Shown: in pieces, positions 51,787 through 63,344 of the stretch
How the letters are laid out: every line of letters starts with the position of its first letter
Numbering within the stretch: the first letter of the stretch is position 1
NCBI GenBank assembly: GCA_035222895.1
Contig: JAVYIG010007877.1
Location: forward strand, 32,064 to 96,063
Length of the DNA stretch: 64,000 nt
Source of the DNA: Strongylocentrotus droebachiensis
Lineage: Eukaryota > Echinodermata > Echinoidea > Camarodonta > Strongylocentrotidae
Direction of reading: 5' to 3'
Translations under genes and position numbers: made by a program
The notes under the pieces: model-generated
What the model was told of the DNA's origin: nothing
Seen by the model: only the letters and a program-made list of their open reading frames with translations
Database searches by the model: none

Positions 51787-53783
51787 ACTAGACTTTAATT
51801 CGTCACTTAGACGAATTAGGTGATACGTATGATAATGGTTTACATAACGAATAATGCATTACACAATATATTATTTTGTAAAATGCTTCTCCCATTTATA
51901 TGCTTCTCCCATTATGATCTATTGATGATCATCATGAATCTAGGGAAGATAGATTGAAACAATATATGACCTTTGACCCTGTGCAGTAACCAGTTACACA
52001 TTTGACTCTTATTTACATCATGAAGAACACCTTTTGACGATTTTATCTTATTCAAAGAAATGAAAATGTAATTGATAAATGATTATCATCATTACGATAA
52101 TGATGATCATGATGATCATGATCATGAGCGCGATCATGACATCTTATTGAAAAAATGAGGGTTGATTTAGATAGCATATAGTCTCAGCTACAACATACTC
52201 AAAAATCAACAAAATCCAAGCAGAAATAACGGCGATATTGCTCGCAAAAGACAGGAATGTAGACTCCAGATTTGAGAAAAAGTCATCTCCCATAGGGATT
52301 ACACGCAAAAAGTAATGGATTAAGTGAAAATAGGGTAATAATAAAGTAAAAAGGGTTATTTATGACATTATTTGCGATTCTACGTGTTTAAATAATCAAA
52401 GGAGATGGTACAGTGAAGGTCAAAAGGAAAAAAAAGTGAAGCAAAAAATTGTTGGAGACACCCGGACTCGAACCAGGGATCTCGAGGTTGGAAGTCAAGT
52501 GCGTTACCGATATACCAAAACATCTCCCATAGCGATTACACGTAAACGGGAAATGGAATTCTGAAATCCTACTTTGCAAGTGAAATATGAGCATGATCCC
52601 GGCATCTAATCGAAAAATAAAGGACACACTTGTGATAGCTCATTGTCTCAGCTACAACATATTCGAAGCTCAGCGAAAATGAAGCTAAAACAACGGAGAT
52701 TTTGCTCGCGAAAGACAGGAGTGTAGAATCCAGTTTTGAGAAAAAGTCATGTCCCATAGAGAATACACGCAAAATGTGAAAAATTGACATGCCTCCTTTA
52801 ATCGCAAAAATACACCATGATACTTTTGTCAAAAATAAAAATTGTGAATAGTGGATTTGTAGAAAATTGTCTCAGCTAGAACATATCAAAATTTAAAAGA
52901 AAATTAATCGATATTTACAGAGATACAATCAATTTTCCAAAAATATGCTGACGTCATAATATGCAAATTGAAATTTTGAGTTTGGAGGCCATTATGATGA
53001 CGTCATAAGTTAATTGAGGATCAAATGAGACATGAAATCATATCTCCGACTCATAATCTATCCAAATATGAAAAAATATTAGGAGTTTTTATCTATTATA
53101 AAGAGTTACAATTAATTTTATATAGGCATGTTTTTGCCAATGTATTGTGGATAAAGATAACGCAAATCCGCGCGTGCTGTCAACTTTGACGGACGCTCAT
53201 TGCGTTAATAAAAGGTGAACAAATTATCAAAATGCTTGGAAAAATGTACCAAATATGATGACAGAAAAAAATCGGCGATTCTATGTTGCAAAATGCCAGT
53301 ACGCGCGAAAACGCGCGCGCATGGGCGTGTGCGTAATTTTTTTATCAAATGCTCCATATGGCCTGAAACATATGTAAAAAAAATTTGGGATGATTTGGAG
53401 CATTTTAAAAAAATTCGCGCGCGTAAACGCGCAGACAAAAGCGTACGCGCATTTTTGCGCGCATTTTTTGACCTGAAATTGACCAGACGGATATTGATCA
53501 TATTCATGATAAATATGAATGAAAAATTACTATCCGTTATGAAGATATGATCATTAGTTGATTTTCACAAAATGGCTTCTAGATGACGTCATGATGACTT
53601 TGAGTCTTTGAAAAGTCACGCAGTTCTAAGTTAGACTAAGATCTATCATCATTGAAAGATTCATAACAATGGCTTTATTCAGTCTTGAGATATCCTGCGA
53701 ACAAATTCGAGGAAGAATAAAAATAATAAAGAAAATCTTGACGAAATCAATAGGTGATACGTAGACTTCGTTACGTATCACCT
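51787..53783 (+). mobile_element. terminal-word element, copy 3 (different word)
   Basis: The 5' end is ACTAGACTTTAATTCGTCAC with the hairpin ATTCGTC/GACGAAT, then the word AGGTGATACGTA (51818-51829). The 3' end at 53752-53783 is a perfect 12-bp hairpin with arms AGGTGATACGTA and TACGTATCACCT, preceded by TTGACGAAATCAAT and followed by AATAAT. Internal landmarks shared with copies 1 and 2 are TCTCAGCTACAACATA (three times: 52182, 52645 and 52869 with one change) and AAAATGGCTTCTAGATGACG near 53570. It is longer than the others (1997 bp) and contains a tRNA-like insert. No ORF is accepted. Confidence 0.75.
52453..52527 (-). tRNA. tRNA-Gly(UCC)-like sequence inside copy 3, probably a pseudogene
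   Basis: On the minus strand GGAGATG pairs with TGTCTCC (two wobbles) as a 7-bp acceptor stem, followed by an A-box-like TGGTATATCGG, an anticodon-loop region ACTTCCAAC (UCC), and a perfect B box GGTTCGAGTCC with a T arm (CCTGGTTCGAGTCCGGG). The anticodon stem is poor, which argues against function. It lies within the mobile element, next to repeated CATCTCCCATAG words that overlap its 5' end. Confidence 0.4.
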
Positions 53784-54083
53784 AATAATGACGTACATAC
53801 GCCAATAACGCCACTCTAACAGATGTTGTATTATTCACTTTTTAACTCTAGTTATTTTTAATATATGACGATGTGGCGTATAATCAACACATCAAACGGA
53901 CATCACATCGATAATGAGCGACGAATCAAGCATGTTGAGATACTATTAACGAAAGGCAGTTTAACCTGAAATTTAATCAGAATTACACAATCATAAATAT
54001 TATGTCAAATTTTAAACTGTGTTTACAAGTGATCTTGCATCAAATGAGTTGTATGGTTTATACATGTTTACTGACATTACATA

Positions 54084-54541
54084 CAGCCTTTTCACACACA
54101 GCTAAAATTCATCGTATCTAGAGATGATTAGAATCATCGTAAAGTTTTAAACATGTTTATAGACAAAATTTCCCAGTGTGAACATCGTTTATACGATGTT
54201 GGGATAGATACGAAGTCGCGATCCATACGCCCCTAAAAGCAGGCTGCAGATACGAAGTTCGTATCTAGTGAGCTTGACATTTTGTGTGTGAAAGGTTATT
54301 CGTGTTTAAACGTGTTTCAGACGTGTTTAAACTGAATGGAGCGTGCGCTTTGATTGATGTGACATGACCTTCAATGCGCAATGGCACTACTGCGCATTTT
54401 ACGAGCAGTAGTTAATCACGAAACGATTAACGATCGCACCGAAATTTCTGTGTGTGAAAGGCTCGTGATTAGTTTAAACACGTTCGAAACACGTTTATAC
54501 TAGTCATGTTTATAGAATTTTAGCTGTGTGTGAAAAGGCTG
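54084..54541. mobile_element. 458-bp MITE with perfect inverted ends
   Basis: CAGCCTTTTCACACACAGCT continues to a perfect 27-bp terminal inverted repeat with AGCTGTGTGTGAAAAGGCTG. ATA lies on both sides. The interior is rich in GTTTAAACGTGTTT-like words and non-coding. Superfamily uncertain. Confidence 0.8.
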
Positions 54542-54733
54542 ATAGTTCACTCAGGGATATGTGAGGTTCACTTGTCCCAAATGAAATATCAATGCCCCCT
54601 AAAGAATGTGCTCTATTTCCTTAGCACCATGATAAATGAATAATAAATCTATGACACCCTGAAAGTATGCCTGCTTGAATTTCCTTTGTTCACTAATGTA
54701 TTTGCGTCCATGATAAAACAACAACCATTTTTA

Positions 54734-56290
54734 TGGTGGCCCTGAAGGGACATCGCGAATAGACCAAATCGCGAATTATTCACGACAAAATTGGCGACGA
54801 AATTCACGATATCGTCAATTTCGTCGTGAATAATTGGCGATAAAATTCACGACGTCGTCAATATACGAAATCGCGAATTATTCACGGCGAAATTGGCAAC
54901 GAAATTCACGATATCATCAATTTCGTCGTAAATAATTCGCGATAAAATTCACGACGAGATTCACTCCTGGCTGGTTTCGTCGCCAATTACGTCGTCAATT
55001 TTATTTGTCCTTGCTTACGCGGCCTGCCTAGTCTAGCGGTAAACAATCCAGCCCCTTGAAGACGATTACGACGAGACGATTACCATGATTTCACGGCGCT
55101 AGTGTACTTCCGTATCCATTTTTTTTAGCAGTTTAATATCCATTCTAAATAAGGGAATTTTAACCCAATTGTTTACGAAAATCGCAACTGATCTCCCCTA
55201 TACCTTTCTTCGTTCTCTTTTTTTCCCTTTTCCTTTCTCTCCTTTTTCCCTTTCCCTTCCCTTTTCCTTCGTTCTCTTTTTAAGGTTTGCAGGGGGAGGC
55301 AAGGGCCTTTCGGCCTCCCCCGATCTCCTTCTTTCCCCCTTTTCTTTTCTTCTTCCTCTTCTTTCTTTCCCGTTCTCTCCTCTTTCCATTTCCCTTCTTT
55401 TCCTTCTCTTTCTCTCTCTCTCTTTTTTTTTGCGGGGGGGGGGGGGCAAGTGCCTTTCGCCCCCCCCCCCCGATCTCCTTCTTTTCTTCTTCCTCTTCTT
55501 TCTTTCCCGTTTTCTCCTCTTTCCATTTCCCTTTTTCCGCTCTCTCTCTCTCTCTTGTTGCGGGGGGGGAGCAAGGCCCGTGCACCCCCCCCCGATCTCC
55601 TTCTTCCCCCTTTTCTTTTCTTTCCCTTTCCCTTCCCTTTCTCTTCCTTCTTTCTCTTTTTGGTTTGCAGGGGGGAGGCAAGGGTATTTCGCCCTCCCCC
55701 GACCTCCTCCTTTATTTTTCCTCTTCTTTCTTTCTTTCCTTTTCTCTCCTCTTTCAATTTACCTTCTTTTCCTTCTCCCTCTCTCTCTCTTTTTGCGGGG
55801 GGGGGGGGGGAGGGGGCAAGGCCCTTTCGCCCCCGAACTCCTTCTTTCCCCCTTTTATTTTCTTCTTCCTCTTATTTCTTTCCCTGTCTCTCCTCTTTCC
55901 ATTTCCCTTCTTTTCCTTCTCTCTCTCTCTCTTTTCCGCTGTACAATTACCCTTAGTGCTTTACCCTTATCTTGTCAAATATAAAATACAAATAGAGCAT
56001 AATATAAGGTTAAAACCTACCATATTCACAGAAATCATGATAAAAACGTATCGTCATAATCGTATTCAAGGGTCTGGATTGTTTACCGCTAGACAAGGCA
56101 GGCCGCGTAACCAAGGAAACATAACATTGACGACGTAATTGGCGACGAAACCAGCCGGGCGTGAATCTCGTCGTGAATTTGACCGCCAATTATTCACGAC
56201 AAAATTGACGATATCGTGAATTTCGACGCCAATTTTGTCGTGAATAATTCGCGATTTGGTCTATTTGCGATGTCCCTTCAGGGCCACCAT
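54734..56290. mobile_element. long inverted-repeat element with a minisatellite core
   Basis: The ends TGGTGGCCCTGAAGGGACAT and its complement are flanked by TA on both sides (54732-54733 and 56291-56292). The inverted arms extend over about 300 bp and contain repeated CACGACGAAAT-type words (GAATTATTCACGAC, GATATCGTCAATTT, CCAATTACGTCGTCAA) ending with GCGGCCTGCCT and GCGGTAAACAATCCAG. Long arms plus a TA target suggest a Tc1/mariner-like or other TA-targeting non-autonomous element. Confidence 0.8.
55200..55940. repeat. pyrimidine minisatellite, about five units of about 130 bp
   Basis: Each unit has a poly-G tract, GGCAAGGGCCTTTCG-like sequence, CCCCCGATCTCCTTCTT, then more than 80 nt of nearly pure C and T (TTTCCCGTTCTCTCC, TCTTTCCATTTCCC, TCTCTCTCTC). 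Unit starts are near 55290, 55437, 55563, 55667 and 55797. All long ORFs here in both strands are low-complexity translations of it. Confidence 0.85.
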
Positions 56291-56500
56291 ACATTTTGGC
56301 TCTACACAAATTACCCTAAATTCCTCTTTAGATCTTAAGTTACCAGAATTTCTCTTCATTCTGCCATTTATACAACTGACTCTTATGTATGAATGATATT
56401 CAAGTAACACAACTACCACGGTCTGTACAACAGACTATCCCCAAAACACTACATACATGTACCGTATCATGTAATTGCATCCGTGATGCATCATACACTT

Positions 56501-57069
56501 ATGCCTAGGTCACATTTGCCGCTGCGGCCGTCTGGTCTAAAATATCAACGGCCAATAGCAAATAATAGGACTGCTGCATCATTCCCACGGTCACATACGG
56601 TAGCGGTCACATGTGTTAGGGTAGCCGCACGGCGTATTTTGAAAAGGTCCATAGGGCGTCCCTACGGCGGCCGTAGCTTTTTGAAAAATACTACGGCAGA
56701 CGCAAGGTAGCCGCCGGGTGACCGCAAAGCGGCCGAAGGGGGACCATACAGGGATCGTGCGGCCAGACTGATGCTACCACTTCACCCTGGAGTATATAAA
56801 ACGCAAGGCTACCGTACTCCCGACGCACGGTCGCCGTGGAACCGCTCTACGGCATGGCTACGGCGTGTATAATCGCTACGGCAAAACTAGAATTGAAAAG
56901 AGTTATAACTCCGCGTTATAATCCTACGGCGACCCGTACGGCAAGTAAAGTTAGGGATACGCCTTAGGGTGACCCTGAGGCCACCACAGATCTTCTGTGG
57001 CCGCCGCAAGTATCTCTCGATTTCAGGGGCGTACATTTCCTAGGCGTAGAGCAAATGTGACCTAGGCAT
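56501..57069. mobile_element. 569-bp inverted-repeat element, CGG-rich
   Basis: ATGCCTAGGTCACATTTGC at the left is mirrored exactly by GCAAATGTGACCTAGGCAT at the right (19 bp). The interior is rich in ACGGC, GGCCG and CTACGG words, like the CGT-rich elements at 676 and 60984 but with different ends. No clear target duplication. Confidence 0.75.
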
Positions 57070-57461
57070 CACTGTGCGTACGTAACACTTTCATCACACT
57101 ATTTTATACATCAAATTATCAGAAAATTATTAACAGTATAAAACCACCTGCCAACTTGAACAGACGGCTAATTATTAATTATCAACATCGTGTGTTCAAA
57201 TTGTACTCAAAACATTGTCTGGAAAAATAAATTATCAATTGCATGACAGAAAGATGACATTCCCCAAATAAAGAAAACATGTGCAGCTAAATTACTACAC
57301 CGCCACTCGGCAGACCAAAACTTCAACCAAAAAACCATAGCTTTTGACGTCATACCTTCATCGTCAAGCGAAACAGAAACTGCCCTTTCAAAACAGAGAT
57401 TAGTATTCATAAATCCCTGAAAACCATTTAAATATTATACACATGCACGTATATATCTATG
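57070..57461. other. unassigned
   Basis: AT-rich non-coding DNA. The minus ORF at 57207-57410 has no recognisable domain. Confidence 0.3.
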
Positions 57462-60080
57462 AATTTATTTATTTATTTATTTATTAGTCTTTTTTTTAGC
57501 AGGGTGGCTCCATCAGTAGTTAAATACTGTTTTCCGTGGAGGCCCTACAACATAAATACACAATTTACAAACATATTGAGAACAAACAATCCAAATCAAA
57601 ACAAAATGAACAAAGTTACAACATTTTCGAACAAAAGAAAAAAAAAACACAATGGACCAGTTCAACGATTTAAATTATTATAGCGTCAAAACAAAAGAGT
57701 AAATGAAGAATTTAATGGCGCATTTTTTTTTAAATTAGGTTAAGTATTCCAGAAAGCCGCACCATCAAATAAAAAACTTTGTTTTCCCATCTGGGTTTTT
57801 ATTTTGGGTAAAATTAATCCTGAGTTGTGTGCACTGCGTGTTCTAATGTTATGTACAGATTGTCTTTTTTTAAACGTTTTAAATATAGACAGGAGTTTGA
57901 AATAATTCCACCTACTTTGAATACTTACTCACTTGAGTTTATTCAAATTTTCTTGAGTTGGGGTTCTTACATTGGCCCCCAAAATTACTTTGGCAAATTT
58001 CTTGTGTTGTTTAATGATTACATCTCGTACATTTTGTGAACAATTAGACCATGTATTACAACAATATTCAAATAAAGGCACAATTAATGCATTGGCAAGA
58101 AGTTTCAGTCCCTCCAAAGGTAGGTATCTTTTGAACGATCAAGTAAGGCTATCCTTGACCCTATCTTTTTATTTGTTTTTGTCACGTGTTCTTTCCAGCT
58201 CAATGTTGGATCTAGCCAGCATGGGGTGTCGATCCGGGGAGGGGGGGGAGGATGGGGGGATATATCCCCCAATATTTCAGGTGGGGGGGATGGCCTGTAT
58301 AATCATCCCCCCCCCCCAATAATTCACCATCAACAAAAAAATCAAGAGAAAAAATTAATGATGAGAGCCCGATGAGAGTTGGTTGGTTGGTTCTTCGTTT
58401 AGATGGCGCTCTTCAATCTCAAAGATTATTTGCGCTAGTCAATTTCGTGTATAGCTTTGGCGTGGGCTTCGGAAATCAAGCCCACGAGCGACTTTCCTTG
58501 GTGAAATGAAATTAATAGTGATATGGTTTTATAAAAAAAAAAAAAATAAAAAAAAAAAAAAAAAAAGCTGCAATATTAAAATTGTATAAAAATGCACATA
58601 AAAGGCGAGATGGGGAGTTAGTTGCAATTGTTCATGGAAAAAACCGCAAATACTTCATTTTATATATTATTACAGGATCGACATAAGTTAAGGGGATCCC
58701 TGATAGCTTTAAAAGCTATCTAAAACGATTAGTATCTAAAACGAGTAGTTAATGGTTATTAATCGCAAGATGGCGATCAATATACACATTTTGCTATCTC
58801 ATTTTCATAATACATACATATATACCAAGTAAATGAGACAACCGTATATGAGACAAGAATAAATTGAATTCTCGCTCATACGGCTTCATCAGGATTATTG
58901 ATGAATTCATTCATTTTGTTCAATCAACAGCATCATGGCAATGCAGTGCGCTAAATCCAAAGACGCAGCGTTAAAAAGCAACGAGCTAAATGTTAAGCGC
59001 GAAGCGCAAAAGTAGCAATCTGCAATGCACATCAGACAATCCTGGACAATATAAACACAGATTAACTCTGTGACGAGTTCGTGATGAGACCGGAGACAAG
59101 GAGAAAGCTTCCGCGCTTTGCGCGGGGAGCGGGGGAAATTGAATTCAGACAAGGATTCAGACAAGGGGGAAACTCCCCCCTCCCTGCACCCCAAAATATA
59201 GGGAGCGCGCTTCGCGTGCTCACTACCGCCCCCCCCCCCCTAAAATGAAATCTTGGCTACGCGCTGTGGGGAGGGAGGTGCAACCTGCCACACGCTCTTG
59301 GTTGTCTTTGATCCATTGCCAAAAATATTTTGGCACCTATCATCCCCCCCCCCCCCCAACAACGGATACAAATCGACACCCTTGCTAGCCAGACTCCTAA
59401 GTATTTATCGGTATAATCGTGAGAGATTTGGTATTGCTCGAGTTGAATGAAAATAGATTTTTCAAGTTTAGCCAATATCATTTGTGAACCAAATAACATA
59501 AATTTAGTTTTTTTTGTGGTTTAATGCCAGATTGTTTTTCTTTTACCCACTCATAAACTAGTTTTAAATCAAAGTTCAAGGCCGATTCAATGTCCTCACT
59601 TCTTTGACTACTAACAAACAGTACAGCATCGTCTGCATATAATATCACTTGGCATTTAGATACTACCTTAGGAAGATCATTCACCATGACAGTAAACAAC
59701 AGTGGGCCTACATTGGCGCCTGGTGGTACGCCTGACAAAGTCGTACCCCAAATCTGATTCAAATTTTCCAAGTACAACTTTTTGTTTCCGATCACTCAAG
59801 TATTCCATGAACAAATTAATTTCTTGACCCAGTATACCGTACTTAAAAAGCTTTTCTAACAGTATTTAACGATCTACAGAGTCGAAAGCCTTGCGCAGGT
59901 CTATGAAGACCGCGCCTGTCATGTGACCCTTATCCTTTTGTCTATAAATAAAGTCAGAAAAATAGGTTAAAACATTCTTCCAATTGATTATGTACTGCCC
60001 GTTCCGACAGGTATGAATAGATCGTCGTTTCGCATTAAAATCTTCATGGAGACGTCCGGTATTATTATAAGTGTACATAA
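57462..60080 (-). pseudogene. decayed LINE, interrupted by a hAT-like element
   Basis: Minus-strand RT blocks in order: VFIDLRKAFDSVDR (59866-60078), GVPPGANVGPLLF with the catalytic LYADDAVLF (59478-59795), then CYLVHK/LFGSQMILAKLE and KYLGVWL up to 59393. After the hAT-like element come DPTLSWKEHVTKTNKKIG and LANALIVPLFEYCCNTWSN (58219 down to 57929). An (AAATA)n tail sits at 57462-57486. The palm motif GVPQGS has become GVPPGA, and there are several frameshifts and stops. The clade is probably CR1/Jockey-like. Confidence 0.65.
58220..59384. mobile_element. hAT-like non-autonomous element, 1165 bp, exact 8-bp target duplication
   Basis: CTAGCCAG lies at 58212-58219 and 59385-59392. The ends are CATGGGGTGTCGATCC and, reversed, CAAGGGTGTCGATTTG. 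Removing the element and one CTAGCCAG restores the LINE frame as KYLGVWLDPTLSWKEHV. The interior has poly-A, poly-C and poly-G tracts, GCGCTTCGCG words and GAATTCAGACAAGGATTCAG, which is related to the minisatellite at 6059-7310. No transposase is seen. Confidence 0.85.
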
Positions 60081-60983
60081 TGTGTATACATCAAGGACTG
60101 ATGCATTTCAATAACTAACAGAGAAAAAGAAATGAATAGAAGTTTTTTTGTTGTGCAAAATTCCAATTCCAAGTTACACCAGGCGCGGATCCACGGGCCG
60201 ATTCTACCGGCCCGCCCCCCCCCCCCCCCCAGCCCCCCAAACCCTGTTAAAAAGTAAGATAGTAACGTAAATTTAACCTTTTAAAAAAATATTTAAAAAA
60301 CAGCGGCTACCTGACCCACCCCCCCCCCCCCCAAAAAAAAAAAAAAAAAATAGTGCCCTCCTCTCCAGAACCACCACCACCACCACCACCCCCCCCCCCC
60401 CCGCTTATTCACCGGCCGGCTGAGTCGGCGCAAAAAAGTTTCCTCAAAAACTGGACAAAAAATATATGTGCTAATGCCAATGTTGGCTTTTGTTGGCTTT
60501 TCATGCTGATTATAAAAGCTCAACCAGCCGACCCATGTTTTGATATTATTAATTAATTAATTAATTAACGGTCACCGTATTTTTTTTAAAATGGAGCTGA
60601 ATTGGTACTCGTACTTAATCTAAATTTGACACATTGTGGAGTCTAAAATGACCTTCATAGCAATTGTAGGTCCTAAAAGGGCACTCGAAATTTCATGAAT
60701 AAGAGTAAAAGCAACTAGACATGCAATCGTGTCACAACGATGTGCGTGCAATGACGCACGTGTTTCTATGGTTCAAACTAAAGAGCTTTTCTTGGACTAT
60801 CCAGAGCAATTTGTAAGAAGTATGTAGCTTCTGTGATAGTAGAGATAGAAAGAAAGGCCACCGAAACGGTCGAAACGGACATAATGGCGCCTGGACGGTC
60901 ACGCATGAGAGATTCCGGAGAACGAAGAATACAGTGACTTTGAAGGAATGCTATACCAATGGTACACAGGTGTGAGTGCGTTA
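60081..60983. other. intergenic DNA with poly-C tracts
   Basis: Contains CAGGCGCGGATCC at about 60180 (a hAT-type left end), poly-C at 60216-60230 and 60319-60332, CCA repeats at about 60368-60392, and TTAATTAA repeats at about 60549-60567. No gene. Confidence 0.4.
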
Positions 60984-61535
60984 TGCTACGTTTACACTAT
61001 GTTCCCGGTGGCCACGGCAACCCCGTTTCGGGCCACCGTGGACGAAACGGGATTGACGTGACACAACGCGGGGGACCGTATGAGTAAACGTGACAGGCCG
61101 TGATTGCCATGGTTACCGTGTCAGATTTTTAAACTGTCAAAAAAATTGCCACGGCAGTCCACGGTGGGAAACAAGTAGGCCGTAGCAAAACGGGGTGAAC
61201 GTAACACAACGTGACAGTCCTTAATAGGCCGTAACAAAACTTGTAAGTGGTCCGTAGTGGGACGGGAAGTCCGCACATTCCCCGGCATCTTACGGTCTTT
61301 TCAAGTTTTGTCACGTTCTGCCACGTTAAGTGCACGTTTTGTCACGGTTGCTTCATGGTTGCTGCGCATTTTTCCCGTTTTGCCACGTTTTGCCAAGGTT
61401 TGCCACGGTTCTCACGACAGGCCAGGGGTGTATGGTAGCCGTTTTGTCGCGTTTAATCACGGGGCAACCCGGCGTCTGACGGTTTACGGGCGCGGCGCGT
61501 TGCGTTCTGACACGGCGCACACGGTCGGGGGGTAG

Positions 61536-61545
61536 TATATAAAAG
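61536..61545 (+). promoter_or_regulatory. TATA box of the element's gene
   Basis: TATATAAAAG in a GC-rich setting, about 25-90 bp before the first candidate start codons of the MADF-like frame. Confidence 0.5.
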
Positions 61546-61558
61546 ACGGGCGCGGCAG

Positions 61559-61996
61559 GTGCTTCATTTGAGTCTAAGCAATCGACGACACATTACTGCA
61601 TCTACAATACGAAGAAAGAAGGTCAAGCTATATGCCACCGAAGAAGCAAGACGTTCGAAGGCCCTCAGTCCTGCACCACCACCAGAATCTGTAGAGGAGC
61701 AGCCTGAAGATCCTCGCCGTTCACCCCCGCCAAATGAAGAGGAGCATGCTGCTGCTGCTGACCCGGTCCCTGAACCTGAACCTGAACCTGAGGCTGAGGA
61801 GGCTGAGGAAGACGCACCAGATAGGAGGAGGGCAGCCCCCAGGGTCGTCACCACCTTTACAGAGGATGAGAAGGAGCTCATCATTTACTTCCTCCAGCAG
61901 CATCCTACGCTGTACATCTTTGCTTGGGAGGCCTTCTTTTTATACCGTGGGCACAACGTGCTCCAAAGCTGCCCGGCGTCCACGTTTCATCCGTAG
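61559..61996 (+). pseudogene. MADF/Myb-like transposon accessory protein, broken
   Basis: The frame has a basic start, a Pro/Glu-rich linker with PEPEPEPEAEEAEE, then APRVVTTFTEDEKELIIYFL and QQHPTLY. 'E.ELI.FL..HP.LY' is the first helix pattern of MADF-type DNA-binding domains, which accompany some DNA transposases. The domain is cut after its first helix, and the frame continues into terminal repeat sequence. An ATG at 61632 begins MPPKKQDVRR in another frame, so a frameshift lies between it and the MADF-like part. The listed first codon is GTG. No transposase partner is present. The domain call rests on a short match. Confidence 0.4.
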
Positions 61997-62314
61997 AAAG
62001 CCTTGACAGATCGTGAAAAACGTGTCAGACCTTGATCAGAACGAGAGAAACGTGAGAAACCCCATCAGAACGTGACGGGCCGGGGAGGGAATGTACTGGC
62101 ATCCGTGGTAGACCGGGGCCGAACCGTAGTGCGCTTTGGAGCCCTCCGGGACTCAGCAGCCACTTTCCCTGCTTGGCCCGTCACGGATTCCGTGAAAGAC
62201 CGTGAGAAAACTTGACAAGACCTAACAAAACTTGAACACAGAGAAAAAAATATTGCCAAAATCCCACGGCGCACTACGTTTCGGGCAAACGGGGCTGCCG
62301 TGGCCGCCGGGAAG

Positions 62315-63344
62315 CGTCTTATTTTTTCGTACCACGGCGAGGCCGGATTCCTGTTTTATCATGAATATTTATTAGGCAGGGTCGGGGGAAAGTCTCGATT
62401 CTCTTAAATATTCATATCGAGGTGGGAATGCACGACGCGCGCTATACTCGCACAAAGTGAGAAGATTTAGTTCACGGAGAATGAATATGGGTGAGTAATT
62501 GATTGAAATATCAGTAGATTAAGATAATTTAGTCATTAATTTGAAAAAGCTGTAATTCGTGATCTACTGTAATTTCTTTACATTTTGCGACTGTTCTCAA
62601 CAGATTTTTGGGGAAAAGGCTAGGAAAATATTTCTCTTGAAATTGCACTTTGATTTTCATCGTCGTGAAGTAGGTCTAGTTTGACTGCGGTTTGCCTTCA
62701 TGTCACCCTTTAGAGCCCCGGGGTTCCGGCAGGCCCACGTTGGGGAATTTCGGTGCTCATCTGCATCAAGATAAAACTTTCTGATCAGGTTTTATTCCAA
62801 ATTTGATCGTCATCGTGAATCTAATTCACCAATCATCCATTGAATTTAAATCTAGATTTAACGTTACACCTTAAAATAATCTATGAAGTATGATTTCTTT
62901 AATAATCCAAGAGGGTTAATTCTTGTTTATATCTTTAGTAGATGTCGACTCTGTTGGCTATACTAGATCTAGTATTACTAAGACTAAGTGCTATCCGTTC
63001 GCTCAGTTGCATCATTGGTGCGTGTCAACTTTTAGACCAAAATTGTTTGTGACCATGGATAATCAAACAGCTCCAAACCATATTTCATTTAGACGTAAAC
63101 CTGGAACTTATTAATAAAAATATTCAAAAACAAACAAACTAGACCTAGGATTCATTTATTTAATGTTCAGATGTTGTGTGTGTCCAGTGTGCTTGTCAAG
63201 TTGTCATAACTTTTCTAGATCTAGACCTATATTAAAGATTTTTTCTTCTCCAAAGTGTGCAGTTCATTTGATAAATCTATTTTTTGTTGGACGTTGTATA
63301 AGAGAAGACCCCTAGGGTAGTCGACAATTATGTTTACTTATACG
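62315..63344. other. unassigned intergenic DNA
   Basis: AT-rich. A 63-codon frame at 62923-63114 has no recognisable features. Nothing else is seen. Confidence 0.3.

Larger units (their letters stand above)
60984..62314. mobile_element. CGT-rich inverted-repeat DNA element, copy 2 (longer)
   Basis: Starts TGCTACGTTTACACTATG after TTA and ends at GTGGCCGCCGGGAAGC, lacking the last roughly 20 bp of the right terminal repeat seen in copy 1. It keeps a TATA box and a reading frame that copy 1 has mostly lost. Arrays of AACGTG, CCGTGG and TTTTGTCACG words face inward from both sides. Confidence 0.75.

Noticed and set aside
55169..56138. Several long overlapping ORFs on both strands (up to 283 codons)
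   Set aside because: They translate the pyrimidine minisatellite in every frame and give low-complexity Ser/Phe/Leu or Arg/Glu/Lys strings.
58850..58905. Hammerhead-like CTGATGA motif on the minus strand
   Set aside because: The second core reads GAGAA rather than GAAA, and the stems do not pair convincingly.
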